Shown: positions 14,178 through 21,370, numbered from the stretch's first letter. The stretch: 33,628 nucleotides of DNA from an uncultured Paracoccaceae bacterium (GCA_937863185.1 CALMEG010000036.1:1-33628), one strand, 5' to 3'. The notes: generated by a model not told the origin, from the sequence alone. Numbers and translations are program-made.

Positions 14178-15536
14178 ATGGCATCGCTCAGGATCATCTG
14201 CCCGAACGGGCATCTCGGCTTCGCCCCCCTCAAGACGGGGAGCTTTCATCTTGGCGTGGCCGCCAAGCCCGATTTCATCGCGGCCGATTCCGGCAGCGAC
14301 GACATCGGCCCGGTGCCGCTTGGCAACGACAGTTGCGCCAGCCCGCGCGCCTGGCAAGAGCACGACCTCGAGGAAATGCTGCTGGCCGCGCGCCGCCTTG
14401 GTGTTCCGATGATCATCGGCTCGGCGGGCGATACCGGCACCAACAGCCGCGTCGACATGTATGTGGGGATCATCCGCGACATCGCCGCACGCCATGGCTT
14501 GCCGCCCTTCAGGCTGGGCTGGTTCTATTCCGAGGTCGACCGCGAATATGTCCGCGCCAAGATCCGCGGCGGTTCCGCGGTGCAGGGGTTGGATGCGCGC
14601 CCGGACCTGACCGAGGACGAACTGGACGCCACGCAGCGCATCGTGGCCATGGCCGGGGTTCATCCGTTCATGAAGCTTTTGGAAGAGGGCTGCGAGGTCA
14701 TCATCGGCGGGCGCTGTTCCGACAGCGCCATCTTTGCCGCCGCCGCCCTGTCGCGGGGTTTCCCCGAGGCGCAAAGCTACTACCTTGGCAAGGTGCTTGA
14801 ATGTGCGTCCTTCTGCGCCGAGCCCTATGGTGCCAAGGAAACCGTCCTGGGCGAGATCACCCCCGAGCATGTCGAGGTGACCGCGATGGCGCCCGAGCAG
14901 CGCTGCACCGTCGCCTCGGTCGCGGGGCACGCGATGTATGAACGCTCCAACCCGTTCCACGAATTCGTGGCAGGCGGCAAGCTGGACATGACCAACTGCC
15001 ATTACGACCAGGTCGCCGACAGGACGACCCGCGTGACCGGGATGGCGTTCGAGCCCGCGGCCGAGTTTCGCGTCAAGCTGGAAGGGTCGGGCAAGGTGGG
15101 CGAGCGTTTCGTGGGCATGGCCGGCATCCGTGACCCCTACACGATCGCCCATGTCGATGAGGTTATCGCCTGGGCCCGCCGTCAGGCCGAGGAACGCTTT
15201 GGCCCCGAGGGGTGGGAGCTGCACTACTCGGTCTTCGGGCGCAATGGCGTGATGGGCGATCTCGAACCGCTCAAGGATCAGCCGGGACATGAGCTTTGCA
15301 TCGTCGTGCAGGGTATCGCACCCACCCCCGAGATGGCCGAGGAAGTCACCATGACCGGCACGCGGCAACTGTTCTACGCAAGGCTGCCCGATGTCAAAGG
15401 CACCGCGGGCGGGGTCTCCTTCGTGCTGGACGAGGTGATGCAGGCAAGCCCCGCCTATCGCTGGACGCTCAACCACACCATGGCGGTGGACGACCCGCTT
15501 GAGCTGTTCCCCACCCATAGCGCCGTGATCGGCTGA
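14178..15536 (+). CDS. Acyclic terpene utilization AtuA family protein (DUF1446)
   Basis: 452 residues, with GAGG 6 nt before the ATG. The N-terminal half is strongly AtuA-like: FIAADSGSDDIGPVPLG, the glycine-rich IIGSAGDTGTNSRVD, and IIGGRCSDSAIFAAAAL. The C-terminal part has GDLEPLKDQPGHELCIVVQG and AGGVSFVLDE. Family members are needed for terpene catabolism in Pseudomonas, but their reaction is not established to my knowledge. No signal peptide is seen. It is the first gene after the second sigma-54 promoter and is followed 11 bp later by DUF4387, its usual partner. It is therefore expected to act on the compound taken up by the ABC system, not necessarily a terpene. Confidence 0.88.
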   Translation: MASLRIICPNGHLGFAPLKTGSFHLGVAAKPDFIAADSGSDDIGPVPLGNDSCASPRAWQEHDLEEMLLAARRLGVPMIIGSAGDTGTNSRVDMYVGIIRDIAARHGLPPFRLGWFYSEVDREYVRAKIRGGSAVQGLDARPDLTEDELDATQRIVAMAGVHPFMKLLEEGCEVIIGGRCSDSAIFAAAALSRGFPEAQSYYLGKVLECASFCAEPYGAKETVLGEITPEHVEVTAMAPEQRCTVASVAGHAMYERSNPFHEFVAGGKLDMTNCHYDQVADRTTRVTGMAFEPAAEFRVKLEGSGKVGERFVGMAGIRDPYTIAHVDEVIAWARRQAEERFGPEGWELHYSVFGRNGVMGDLEPLKDQPGHELCIVVQGIAPTPEMAEEVTMTGTRQLFYARLPDVKGTAGGVSFVLDEVMQASPAYRWTLNHTMAVDDPLELFPTHSAVIG

Positions 15537-15547
15537 GGAGCGCCTTC

Positions 15548-15877
15548 ATGAACACGCACAAGAAACTTGCCGATCTGGCCAAGACGATCCGCTCCAAGAA
15601 TGCGGGCACCGACAAGATCACCTTCGACATCATCTTCCGCGAGAAGGACACCTACGAGATGGTCAAGCGGTCAAAGGTGCTGACCCCGGAAAGCGTGTGC
15701 CGCATTCTCAACGTGGACCCCGCAAGGCTGACCGATTTCGTGGAATATGACCCGGCCTATGCCATCAAGTTCACCATCCTGCGCGATCGTCCCTCGGGCA
15801 GCGCGGGGGATGGCGACATCTTCGGCGCGCAGCAATATGCGCCGTTCCTGGATGTGATGGTGGACATCAGTCACTAG
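15548..15877 (+). CDS. DUF4387 domain protein (AtuA partner)
   Basis: 109 residues with GAGGAG before the ATG. The pattern LADLAKTIRSKNAGTDKITFDIIF, a central TPESVCRILNV, and the ending RDRPSGSAGDGDIFGAQQYAP is that of DUF4387. This domain is found beside, or fused behind, DUF1446/AtuA proteins, so the two probably form one enzyme. It is small, soluble and carries no signal peptide or obvious catalytic motif apart from conserved Asp/Glu/Arg positions. The function is unknown. Confidence 0.85.
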   Translation: MNTHKKLADLAKTIRSKNAGTDKITFDIIFREKDTYEMVKRSKVLTPESVCRILNVDPARLTDFVEYDPAYAIKFTILRDRPSGSAGDGDIFGAQQYAPFLDVMVDISH

Positions 15878-15914
15878 GGGCGCATTGCCTCCGGAAAAGT
15901 CGCCTTTCTGGGCT

Positions 15915-15933
15915 GGGCACCTTCGGGTGTCCC
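15915..15933 (+). other. Hairpin with UUCG tetraloop after DUF4387
   Basis: GGGCACC-TTCG-GGTGTCCC folds into a hairpin with a UUCG loop and one bulged base. An outer GGGCT/AGCCC pair (15910-15914, 15941-15945) can extend it. It lies 37 bp past the stop, just before the terminator-like structure. It may protect the 3' end of the message or belong to a small RNA. Confidence 0.45.
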
Positions 15934-15947
15934 CGGATGTAGCCCAT

Positions 15948-15987
15948 GCCGCGCCGCTCTTGCATGGGTGGCGCGGCTTCTGCTTTT
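15948..15987 (+). terminator. Probable terminator of the AtuA-DUF4387 unit
   Basis: GCCGCGCC (15948-15955) and GGCGCGGC (15970-15977) form a perfect 8-bp stem followed by TTCTGCTTTT, a weak U-tract. A competing 7-bp pairing, CCCATGC (15943) with GCATGGG (15962), overlaps it. From here to the next gene at 16244 the only structure I see is the inverted repeat at 16067-16101. Confidence 0.55.
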
Positions 15988-16066
15988 GGAGGGCATCTCA
16001 TTATCTGCGGCGGGCATGCAACGGCCGGCAGCGCATCGGTTCCGGCGGGATGATTTGCTTACCGCT

Positions 16067-16101
16067 TATATGGAACGTTTTGTGGATATTAATTCCATAT
16101 A
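16067..16101. promoter_or_regulatory. 9-bp inverted repeat in the promoter region of the SBP-like gene
   Basis: TATATGGAA (16067-16075) and TTCCATATA (16093-16101) form a perfect dyad with a 17-bp spacer. It lies in an AT-rich island in an otherwise GC-rich 366-bp gap, about 143 bp before ATG 16244. A two-half-site operator is likely; the protein is unknown. The TCCGTA-N4-TACGGA motif of the neighbouring genes is absent here. Confidence 0.5.
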
Positions 16102-16243
16102 TTCATCATTTTGTTGGCTCTGGGGGTGACGCATATTGTGCCGGAAGACGAAAGTTCTGGCGGCAAAGAACTGACCCCGAGTCAGAGTGCCAGCCGCGAG
16201 GAACAACAGCCAAGCAACTGACATTCTGGAAGGAAACCATCAA

Positions 16244-17245
16244 ATGAGCGACCAGAGAGACCCGGCCTTCGAAGCGCTGTATCAGGCTGCAAGAAAAGAG
16301 GGCAAGCCGCTGACCGTCTGGGCCGGTGGGGATGCCAAATCGCAAGCCCTGGCCTATACGGCACAGTTCGAGCAGATGTTTCCCGACATTCCTATCTCGG
16401 TGACGGTCGATTTGTCGAAATACCACGATGCGGAACTCGACAAGCGCCTGATGTTCGGAGAGGACGTGCCCGATGTGATCCACATTCAGACGGTTCAGAA
16501 CTTTCCCGAATGGGCTGCGAACGGAGTGCTGCAACGGTATCGTCCGTTGGGCGTGGAACACGCGCCGCAACAGTTTGTCGATCCGGACGGCTTCTTTGCG
16601 CCCATCGGCGTTTTCCAGTTTGCGCCGACGAGCGATCATGCTCAGCTTCCCGACGCGCCCGTCGAATACGAGGATTTCCTGCGTCCTGACCTGAAGGGCA
16701 GGATCGTGCTGACATATCCGCATGATGACGATGCCGTTCTGTATCAGTTCCTGCAGATCATCGCGCAGCAAGGCTGGTCGTGGTTCCACCGCCTGATGAA
16801 GCAGGACATCCGGTGGGTGCGCGGCACGCAGACCCCGGTCGAGGTTATCAGGGCGGGGCAGGCGGCTACGACCTTCACGTCCTACTTCCCGCTTGTTGCG
16901 CCCGATGGCAGCAGCATTCGCACAACGATACCCGAGCGGGGGTATTTTCAGGCCTGGTTCCAGATCGGCGGCATTCTGGCCAAAGCCAAGGCCCCCGAAG
17001 CCGCGCGGCTTTATCTGTCTTACCTGCTCAGCAAGGCGCATCAGGACCCGGCATGGACGTTCCCGGCCCGGACGGATGTTGCTGCGGCCCCAGGACTGAA
17101 AGCGATCGGCGAGTATTCCAATGCCTCTCCGGCGGGGTTTGCGGCCTTCATGGCCGATCGCGGAAAGGTCGAACGCTGGCGCTTCATCTTCGAAAGCCTG
17201 ATCGGGCCGGTCGAAGGTGTGAACCCTAATACCCTCGATATGTGA
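16244..17245 (+). CDS. Solute-binding-protein-like (COG1840/SBP_bac_11 type) without signal peptide
   Basis: ATG 16244 has AAGGAAACC about 7 nt upstream. The 333-residue product starts MSDQRDPAFEALYQAARKEGKPLTVWAGG, already the first domain of a ferric/sugar-phosphate-type binding protein. No hydrophobic leader exists in this frame, nor in the other frame I translated just upstream. Later family features are DVPDVIHIQTVQNFPEWAANG, LKGRIVLTYPHDDDA and a C-terminal KVERWRFIFESLIGP. The adjacent Tyr pair that binds iron in FbpA is absent. It looks cytoplasmic, which is odd for this fold. No permease or ATPase adjoins it; a histidine kinase does. It could be a cytosolic ligand-binding or storage protein, or a relic of an importer. 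Confidence 0.75.
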   Translation: MSDQRDPAFEALYQAARKEGKPLTVWAGGDAKSQALAYTAQFEQMFPDIPISVTVDLSKYHDAELDKRLMFGEDVPDVIHIQTVQNFPEWAANGVLQRYRPLGVEHAPQQFVDPDGFFAPIGVFQFAPTSDHAQLPDAPVEYEDFLRPDLKGRIVLTYPHDDDAVLYQFLQIIAQQGWSWFHRLMKQDIRWVRGTQTPVEVIRAGQAATTFTSYFPLVAPDGSSIRTTIPERGYFQAWFQIGGILAKAKAPEAARLYLSYLLSKAHQDPAWTFPARTDVAAAPGLKAIGEYSNASPAGFAAFMADRGKVERWRFIFESLIGPVEGVNPNTLDM

Positions 17246-17261
17246 CAGGGTCGGGCCGGAT

Positions 17262-17290
17262 GGCACGACGCGGTTCTCCCGCGTCGTGCC
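17262..17290. terminator. Strong hairpin after the SBP-like gene
   Basis: GGCACGACGCG (17262-17272) and CGCGTCGTGCC (17280-17290) form a perfect 11-bp stem with a 7-nt loop, 16 bp after the TGA. There is no U-tract, but stem strength and position between the two units favour termination. Confidence 0.55.
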
Positions 17291-17301
17291 CGCGCTGCGA
17301 A

Positions 17302-17319
17302 CTCCGTAGTCATACGGAT
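17302..17319. promoter_or_regulatory. Candidate response-regulator operator (copy 1), upstream of the kinase gene
   Basis: CTCCGTAGTCATACGGAT holds the perfect dyad TCCGTA-GTCA-TACGGA. The same dyad recurs at 19545-19562. Its centre (17310.5) is 89.5 bp before the kinase TTG start, the same distance as copy 2 from its gene. Size and symmetry suit a LuxR-type helix-turn-helix dimer, pointing to autoregulation by the regulator at 18944. Confidence 0.7.
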
Positions 17320-17399
17320 GCAAATCCACCGAAACGCGGCTATGGTATGGCCCGACCTCACCACCGATCCCGCGGATCGCCGCTCAATGGAAGGCGCGC

Positions 17400-18947
17400 T
17401 TGGCAAAGCCTGCAACGCAATCGGATCGTTCGGATCACCGATCCCTTCTTGGGCCCGGCCTGTGGTTTTTTGCGTGTTGTATCGCGATTGGCGTGATCTG
17501 GCTGACCGAGCGCAGGGCACAGATCGCGGAGCTTGTGGAAACCGGCACGCGCCTGCATGCGCTTGCTTCGCAACGGGTCGATCAGCACGACGCCCATCTG
17601 ACTGCCCTTTCGGCCGTCGCGATTGCCGGGGCGGGGGAACGCCCCGATCTTTTCCGCGAGGTCGGCGCCACGATCATGCGCTTCTATCCAAGGATCACAA
17701 GCATACTCCTCGTGCCGCTGGATGCCGAAGCGGCGACGCTCGGGATCGGTCAATCGGGGGCCGATCTGCACGATACGATCCGAACGGCCGCGCGTCGATC
17801 AGAGGGCGCCCCGGTCATGGTGCGTCATCCCGAGGGCGGGCCTTATTATGTGATCGTGAAGCGCAGTCCGAATTCCCAGGACGCACGCTATGGCCTTGCG
17901 CTGGTGATAGATGCCGTGGCCCTGCTGGCCGGTGAAAATGATGATGGTCTGCGCGGGGCATATTCCCTCAGGGTGTCGATGCCAGACGGAACGGCCCTTG
18001 TGGAACGCGGTGCGGCGCTGACGGAACCCCTGTTCGCGCGCACCCTTTCAAGCAGCACCCAGCCGTTGCGACTTGAAGCATCGGTCGCCATCACGCCCGC
18101 GTCGCTTCTGCCGCCGGGCAAGGTTCTGGCGGCTCTGGCGCTGATCTCGCTTCTGGGCGCAGGCATCGGCGCGGTGCACCGCCAACGCGCCCGAATGCGC
18201 GCTGCAGAACGGCGGGCCGAACTGAGCGGGCTGGAAACACGCCTGAGCCATGCCGGCCGGGTCAATGCACTGGGGGAAATGGCAAGCGGCATGGCGCATG
18301 AGTTGACGCAGCCGCTGACAGCGATCCTTGCACAGGCCCAGGCCGCGCGCCATCTGGCCGCGCGCGGCGAAGCCGGCAAGCTTGGTCCAATCCTTGACGA
18401 GGTTGTCGGACAAACCCGGCGCGCTGCGGCCATCCTCGAACGTCTGCGCACCTGGACACGCCCGCAGGAAAGACGGCCCGAGCCGGTTGATCTGCGGGCG
18501 TGCATCGAGGTGGCCCGGACGCTTCTTGCACCTCAGGCAGAGGCTGTGGGCGCTGTGTTTGACATGCGCATGCCGCGCGACGCGGTGATGGTGCTGGCGG
18601 ACCGGGTCGAACTGGAACAGGTGCTTTTCAACCTTGTGAAGAACGCGCTGGATGCGGTGGCCGGGAACCATGCCCCGCGCCGCATAGGTGTTATTCTGTC
18701 AGCGGACGGTGCCCTGGCGCAGGTCGATGTAACCGATACCGGGCCGGGGGTCAGGGCGGATGTGCGCGACAGCCTTTTTGCGCCTTTTGTCACCACCCGC
18801 GAGGGTGGCACGGGCCTGGGACTGGCGCTGAGCCACCGGCTGGTCGAGCGTGCCGGGGGCGATCTGGTTCTGGTTGGCGGTCCGGGCGGGGCCCGGTTCC
18901 GGATCACCCTTCCGCTTGCCGATGAAGGCGTCGGGGCGGCGGCATGA
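17400..18947 (+). CDS. Sensor histidine kinase, DctB-like
   Basis: Starts at TTG 17400 with GGAAGG 5 nt upstream; no better start is seen. 515 residues. A first membrane helix (about 18-36) and a second (about 240-259) frame a roughly 200-residue periplasmic sensor region of no family I recognise. The phosphoacceptor box GEMASGMAHELTQPL places His300 in the HELxQPL class of DctB/FixL-like kinases. The ATPase domain shows an N-box around Asn415 (FNLVKNALDAV), G1 DTGPG (446-450) and G2 GTGLGLALS (470-478). Its stop overlaps the response regulator by ATGA. It presumably senses a periplasmic ligand and phosphorylates the FixJ-like partner. Confidence 0.92.
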   Translation: MAKPATQSDRSDHRSLLGPGLWFFACCIAIGVIWLTERRAQIAELVETGTRLHALASQRVDQHDAHLTALSAVAIAGAGERPDLFREVGATIMRFYPRITSILLVPLDAEAATLGIGQSGADLHDTIRTAARRSEGAPVMVRHPEGGPYYVIVKRSPNSQDARYGLALVIDAVALLAGENDDGLRGAYSLRVSMPDGTALVERGAALTEPLFARTLSSSTQPLRLEASVAITPASLLPPGKVLAALALISLLGAGIGAVHRQRARMRAAERRAELSGLETRLSHAGRVNALGEMASGMAHELTQPLTAILAQAQAARHLAARGEAGKLGPILDEVVGQTRRAAAILERLRTWTRPQERRPEPVDLRACIEVARTLLAPQAEAVGAVFDMRMPRDAVMVLADRVELEQVLFNLVKNALDAVAGNHAPRRIGVILSADGALAQVDVTDTGPGVRADVRDSLFAPFVTTREGGTGLGLALSHRLVERAGGDLVLVGGPGGARFRITLPLADEGVGAAA

Positions 18948-19552
18948 GCGTGCCCGTCTATCTTGTCGACGACGACGTGGCGGTACGCAGGGCCTTATGC
19001 CTGCTGCTTTCGACCGTGGGGATTGAAGCGACCGCCTATTCCGGCCCCGAAGACTTCCTGCAGGCCTTGCCCGGCCTAGCGCCGGGCTGCCTGATCCTCG
19101 ATATCCGGATGCCCGCCATTTCCGGTCTCAAGCTGCAGGAACGGCTGCATGAGGCTGGCACGGAATGGCCGACCGTCGTAATCTCGGGGCATGGCGATAT
19201 CGAAGCCTGCCGCCGGGCCTTTCGCAACGGCGCCATCGACTTCCTGTCCAAGCCGGTGGATGAGCAGGATCTGATCGACGCGATCCAGAAGGGGCAGGCG
19301 GCCCTTGCGGCCGACCTGTCGGCAAGGGCCGAACGGCGCGAGACGCTGGCGCTTGTGGCAAGCCTTTCGCCGCGTGAGCGCGAGGTTCTTTCATATGTTG
19401 CGAGAGGCTTCTCTACCCGTGAGATCGCGCATGCATTCGCGGTTTCGTCCCGCACGGTGGAAAGCCACCGCGCCGCGATCGCTGCCAAGCTGGGCACGAC
19501 GTCGCCGGCCGAAATGACCCGCCTTTGGATCGAGGCAGAGGCCACTCCGTAG
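18944..19552 (+). CDS. Two-component response regulator, FixJ/TodT type with LuxR helix-turn-helix
   Basis: 202 residues. The receiver domain (about 1-120) has the acidic pair Asp9-Asp10, phosphoacceptor Asp53 in LILDIRMP, Ser80 in VVISGHGD and Lys107 in LSKPVD. The C-terminal LuxR/GerE domain runs from SLSPREREVLSYVARGFSTREIA to AVSSRTVESHRAAIAAKLG. It is translationally coupled to the kinase by ATGA. The codons ACT CCG TAG at its end form the left half of the operator at 19545-19562, so the gene end and the next promoter overlap. Probable targets are its own operon and the GlcG-like/ankyrin genes. Confidence 0.94.
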   Translation: MSVPVYLVDDDVAVRRALCLLLSTVGIEATAYSGPEDFLQALPGLAPGCLILDIRMPAISGLKLQERLHEAGTEWPTVVISGHGDIEACRRAFRNGAIDFLSKPVDEQDLIDAIQKGQAALAADLSARAERRETLALVASLSPREREVLSYVARGFSTREIAHAFAVSSRTVESHRAAIAAKLGTTSPAEMTRLWIEAEATP

Positions 19553-19562
19553 AAATACGGAG
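19545..19562. promoter_or_regulatory. Candidate response-regulator operator (copy 2), upstream of the GlcG-like gene
   Basis: CTCCGTAGAAATACGGAG is a perfect 7-bp dyad around GAAA, differing from copy 1 at only three of 18 positions. Its centre (19553.5) is 89.5 bp before ATG 19643. It straddles the regulator's stop codon. As RNA it could fold as a GNRA-loop hairpin, but the exact repeat before the kinase gene favours a DNA operator. Confidence 0.7.
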
Positions 19563-19642
19563 CCTGAGTGCAAGCACTACGAATGGGGCGACGACGGCGT
19601 GTGCGGTAGGTTTGGAGCTGTCATCAGAACAGGAGAAGCGAC

Positions 19643-20128
19643 ATGCTCAGACCTCTCGTTTTCATCGCGGCCGCACTTGCCTCCCCCATCTGCGCCGCAG
19701 CACAGGACCTGCCTACCGCACCCTATCTTCCGCTCGGGCGGGCGTCCGATGCCGCGCGCGTGGCGCTTGAGGCCTGCGCGGCCGATGGCCATAATGTCGG
19801 CGTTGCCATCGTTGAGCGCAGCGGCGCCACCAAGGTGCTTCTCAAGGCTGACAATTCCGGCCCGCATACCGGTGCGAGCGCGACCGGCAAGGCCTTTGCA
19901 TCCGCCGGGCTTGGACGGGATACGGCGGGGCTGGCCGATTTCATCGCGGCCAATCCCCAAAATGACGGGTTGCGCGACATGGACCCGCGCATGGTCATCC
20001 AGGCGGGTGGCTTGCCGATCCGGATCGGTGGTGCGCTGATCGGCGGAATCGGTGTTGGCGGCGCACCATCGGGCGCGATGGATGCCGATTGCGCGCGGGC
20101 GGGTCTTGACGCCATCGGTGCGGAATGA
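19643..20128 (+). CDS. Secreted GlcG/HbpS-like (DUF336) heme-binding family protein
   Basis: 161 residues, with AGGAGAAGC before the ATG. A signal peptide (LRPLVFIAAALASPICAAA, cleavage before QDLP) sends it to the periplasm. The body shows the GlcG fold pattern: AARVALEACAADGHNVGVAIVERSGATKVLLKADNSGPHTGASATGKAFASA, then MVIQAGGLPIRIGGALIGGIGVGGAPSG. Family members such as HbpS bind heme or small ligands and often assist sensor systems; others are of unknown role. It follows the two-component genes with its own candidate operator and precedes a secreted ankyrin protein by 71 bp. It may be a ligand-sensing or redox accessory protein. Confidence 0.87.
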   Translation: MLRPLVFIAAALASPICAAAQDLPTAPYLPLGRASDAARVALEACAADGHNVGVAIVERSGATKVLLKADNSGPHTGASATGKAFASAGLGRDTAGLADFIAANPQNDGLRDMDPRMVIQAGGLPIRIGGALIGGIGVGGAPSGAMDADCARAGLDAIGAE

Positions 20129-20199
20129 TGCAGCGCCGGTTCGTGTGTCCTGCGCGCGGACCGGGCCCTCTCGATCAGGAAGAAAGGACGGGAACTACC

Positions 20200-20868
20200 A
20201 TGTTTCGCATGACGCTTGCCGCATTGATGCTTGCTTCGGCCGCGTCGGCCCAGACGGCGCCTTCCGCGGCCGAGATTGCCGCCTATAAGGGGCTGTTCAG
20301 GGCCGCGCATGAAGGGGACGTTCAGGGTATCGGGCGCCTGCTGGACGGCGGGGCGGACATCGATGCACGCGACTCGAAGGGGCGCGCGGCTATTCATGTG
20401 GCGGCTTTCGCCTCGCACGACGATGCGTTGCGCGCCCTGGCCGAAGCGGGGGCCGATATGAACGCGCTCGAAGGCCGTGCCTATGACGTCGTCACCATCG
20501 CGGCGGTGGCCGACGATCCGGAATTGATGTCGCTTGCCATCGACCTGGGCAACGATCCGGGGCTCGTGACCAGCCCCTATGACGGAACCGCCCTGATCGC
20601 AGCCGCGCATCTGGGCCATGTCGAGGTCGTCCGGCGCCTGATCGCCGCCGGTGCGCCTTTGGATCACGTCAATAACCTGCACTGGACCGCCGTGATGGAA
20701 GCCGTGGTCCTTGGCGATGGCGGACGCGACCATCAGGCGGTTTTGGCCGCATTGCTTGATGCAGGGGCCGACAGGGGGCTTGCCGACCGCGATGGCGTGA
20801 CGCCGCTCCAGCACGCGAGAGCCCGTGGCTATGCCGAAATGGCCGAGCGCCTGGAACGGGCAGATTGA
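20200..20868 (+). CDS. Secreted ankyrin-repeat protein
   Basis: I start at ATG 20200, which opens a signal peptide (MFRMTLAALMLASAASAQ) and has a purine-rich AAAGGACGGGAA region upstream. The longer frame from 20125 would bury the signal. The 222-residue product has about five ankyrin units, with typical pieces GLFRAAHEGDVQGIGRLLDGGADIDARD, KGRAAIHVAAFASHDDALRALAEAGAD, TALIAAAHLGHVEVVRRLIAAGAPL and DGVTPLQHARARGYAEMAERL. Small periplasmic ankyrin proteins often escort or protect partner enzymes such as catalases. Here the likely partner is the GlcG-like protein just upstream. Confidence 0.9.
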   Translation: MFRMTLAALMLASAASAQTAPSAAEIAAYKGLFRAAHEGDVQGIGRLLDGGADIDARDSKGRAAIHVAAFASHDDALRALAEAGADMNALEGRAYDVVTIAAVADDPELMSLAIDLGNDPGLVTSPYDGTALIAAAHLGHVEVVRRLIAAGAPLDHVNNLHWTAVMEAVVLGDGGRDHQAVLAALLDAGADRGLADRDGVTPLQHARARGYAEMAERLERAD

Positions 20869-20876
20869 TTTATGGC

Positions 20877-20888
20877 CGGGCGCGCCCG
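20877..20888. terminator. GC palindrome between convergent genes
   Basis: CGGGCGCGCCCG is a 12-bp perfect palindrome in the 33-bp gap between the ankyrin gene (plus) and the HxlR gene (minus). With no loop and no U-tract, it is only a weak candidate for a bidirectional stop. Confidence 0.25.
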
Positions 20889-20901
20889 TCACGGCTGCGC
20901 T

Positions 20902-21291
20902 TCAGGCATTGTCATAGGCGGCTCGCGCCGAAATTATGGTCGGCATGCCCTTTTCCGCCCATTCGACAAGCGCCAGGACATGCGGAAGAAACCCATGCCC
21001 CAGTTCAGACAAGCTATAGCTTACGCTAGGTGGCTTCGTATCGAAAACCTCGCGCCGGACGATGCCATCACGCTCGAGGTTGCGAAGGGACTGGGTCAGC
21101 ATGCGCTTCGAAATATCCGGAAGCGCGCGCTGTAACGCATTGAAACGCCTTGGTTCCTGTCCAAGCTCCATCAGGATGAGGACCGGCCACTTGGCCGACA
21201 CATGATCAAGCACCTGTCGTACTGGACAGTTGCCCGGCTCGAACCCCCGGTCGTCGCCTTCCGGCATCGCTCTTTGTGTTCGGGGCGTCAT
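20902..21291 (-). CDS. HxlR-family transcriptional regulator
   Basis: 129 residues with the winged-helix HxlR signature: [58 protein letters not shown], then [27 protein letters not shown]. Cys22 before the first helix is the position used for thiol redox sensing in QorR/YodB-type relatives. It diverges from an NAD(P)H:quinone reductase-like gene, with a clear dyad at 21352-21370 between them. The likely role is repression of that gene and itself, relieved by quinones or other electrophiles. The family is certain; the signal is inferred. Confidence 0.94.
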   Translation of the reverse strand: MTPRTQRAMPEGDDRGFEPGNCPVRQVLDHVSAKWPVLILMELGQEPRRFNALQRALPDISKRMLTQSLRNLERDGIVRREVFDTKPPSVSYSLSELGHGFLPHVLALVEWAEKGMPTIISARAAYDNA

Positions 21292-21351
21292 CGGTTGGTT
21301 CCCTTTCTGTAACCTTGTGCCAAAAATCTGCCTCCTTTCGCGCTTCGAAAA

Positions 21352-21370
21352 TGGTCTCTAAATGAGACCA
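21352..21370. promoter_or_regulatory. Candidate HxlR operator
   Basis: TGGTCTCTAAATGAGACCA is a perfect 7-bp dyad with a 5-nt spacer in the 110-bp divergent promoter region, 31 bp before ATG 21402. A further half-site, GAGACC, follows at about 21382. It is well placed to block the reductase promoter. Confidence 0.7.

Noticed and set aside
4990..15877. Nitrogen fixation or flagellar role for the sigma-54 copy
   Set aside because: No nif, fix-cluster or flagellar genes appear in the window; the only nearby -24/-12 promoters serve the transporter and AtuA units.
16106..17329. 407-codon minus-strand frame opposite the SBP-like gene
   Set aside because: The plus-strand protein shows clear binding-protein motifs and a ribosome site; the minus-strand product does not.
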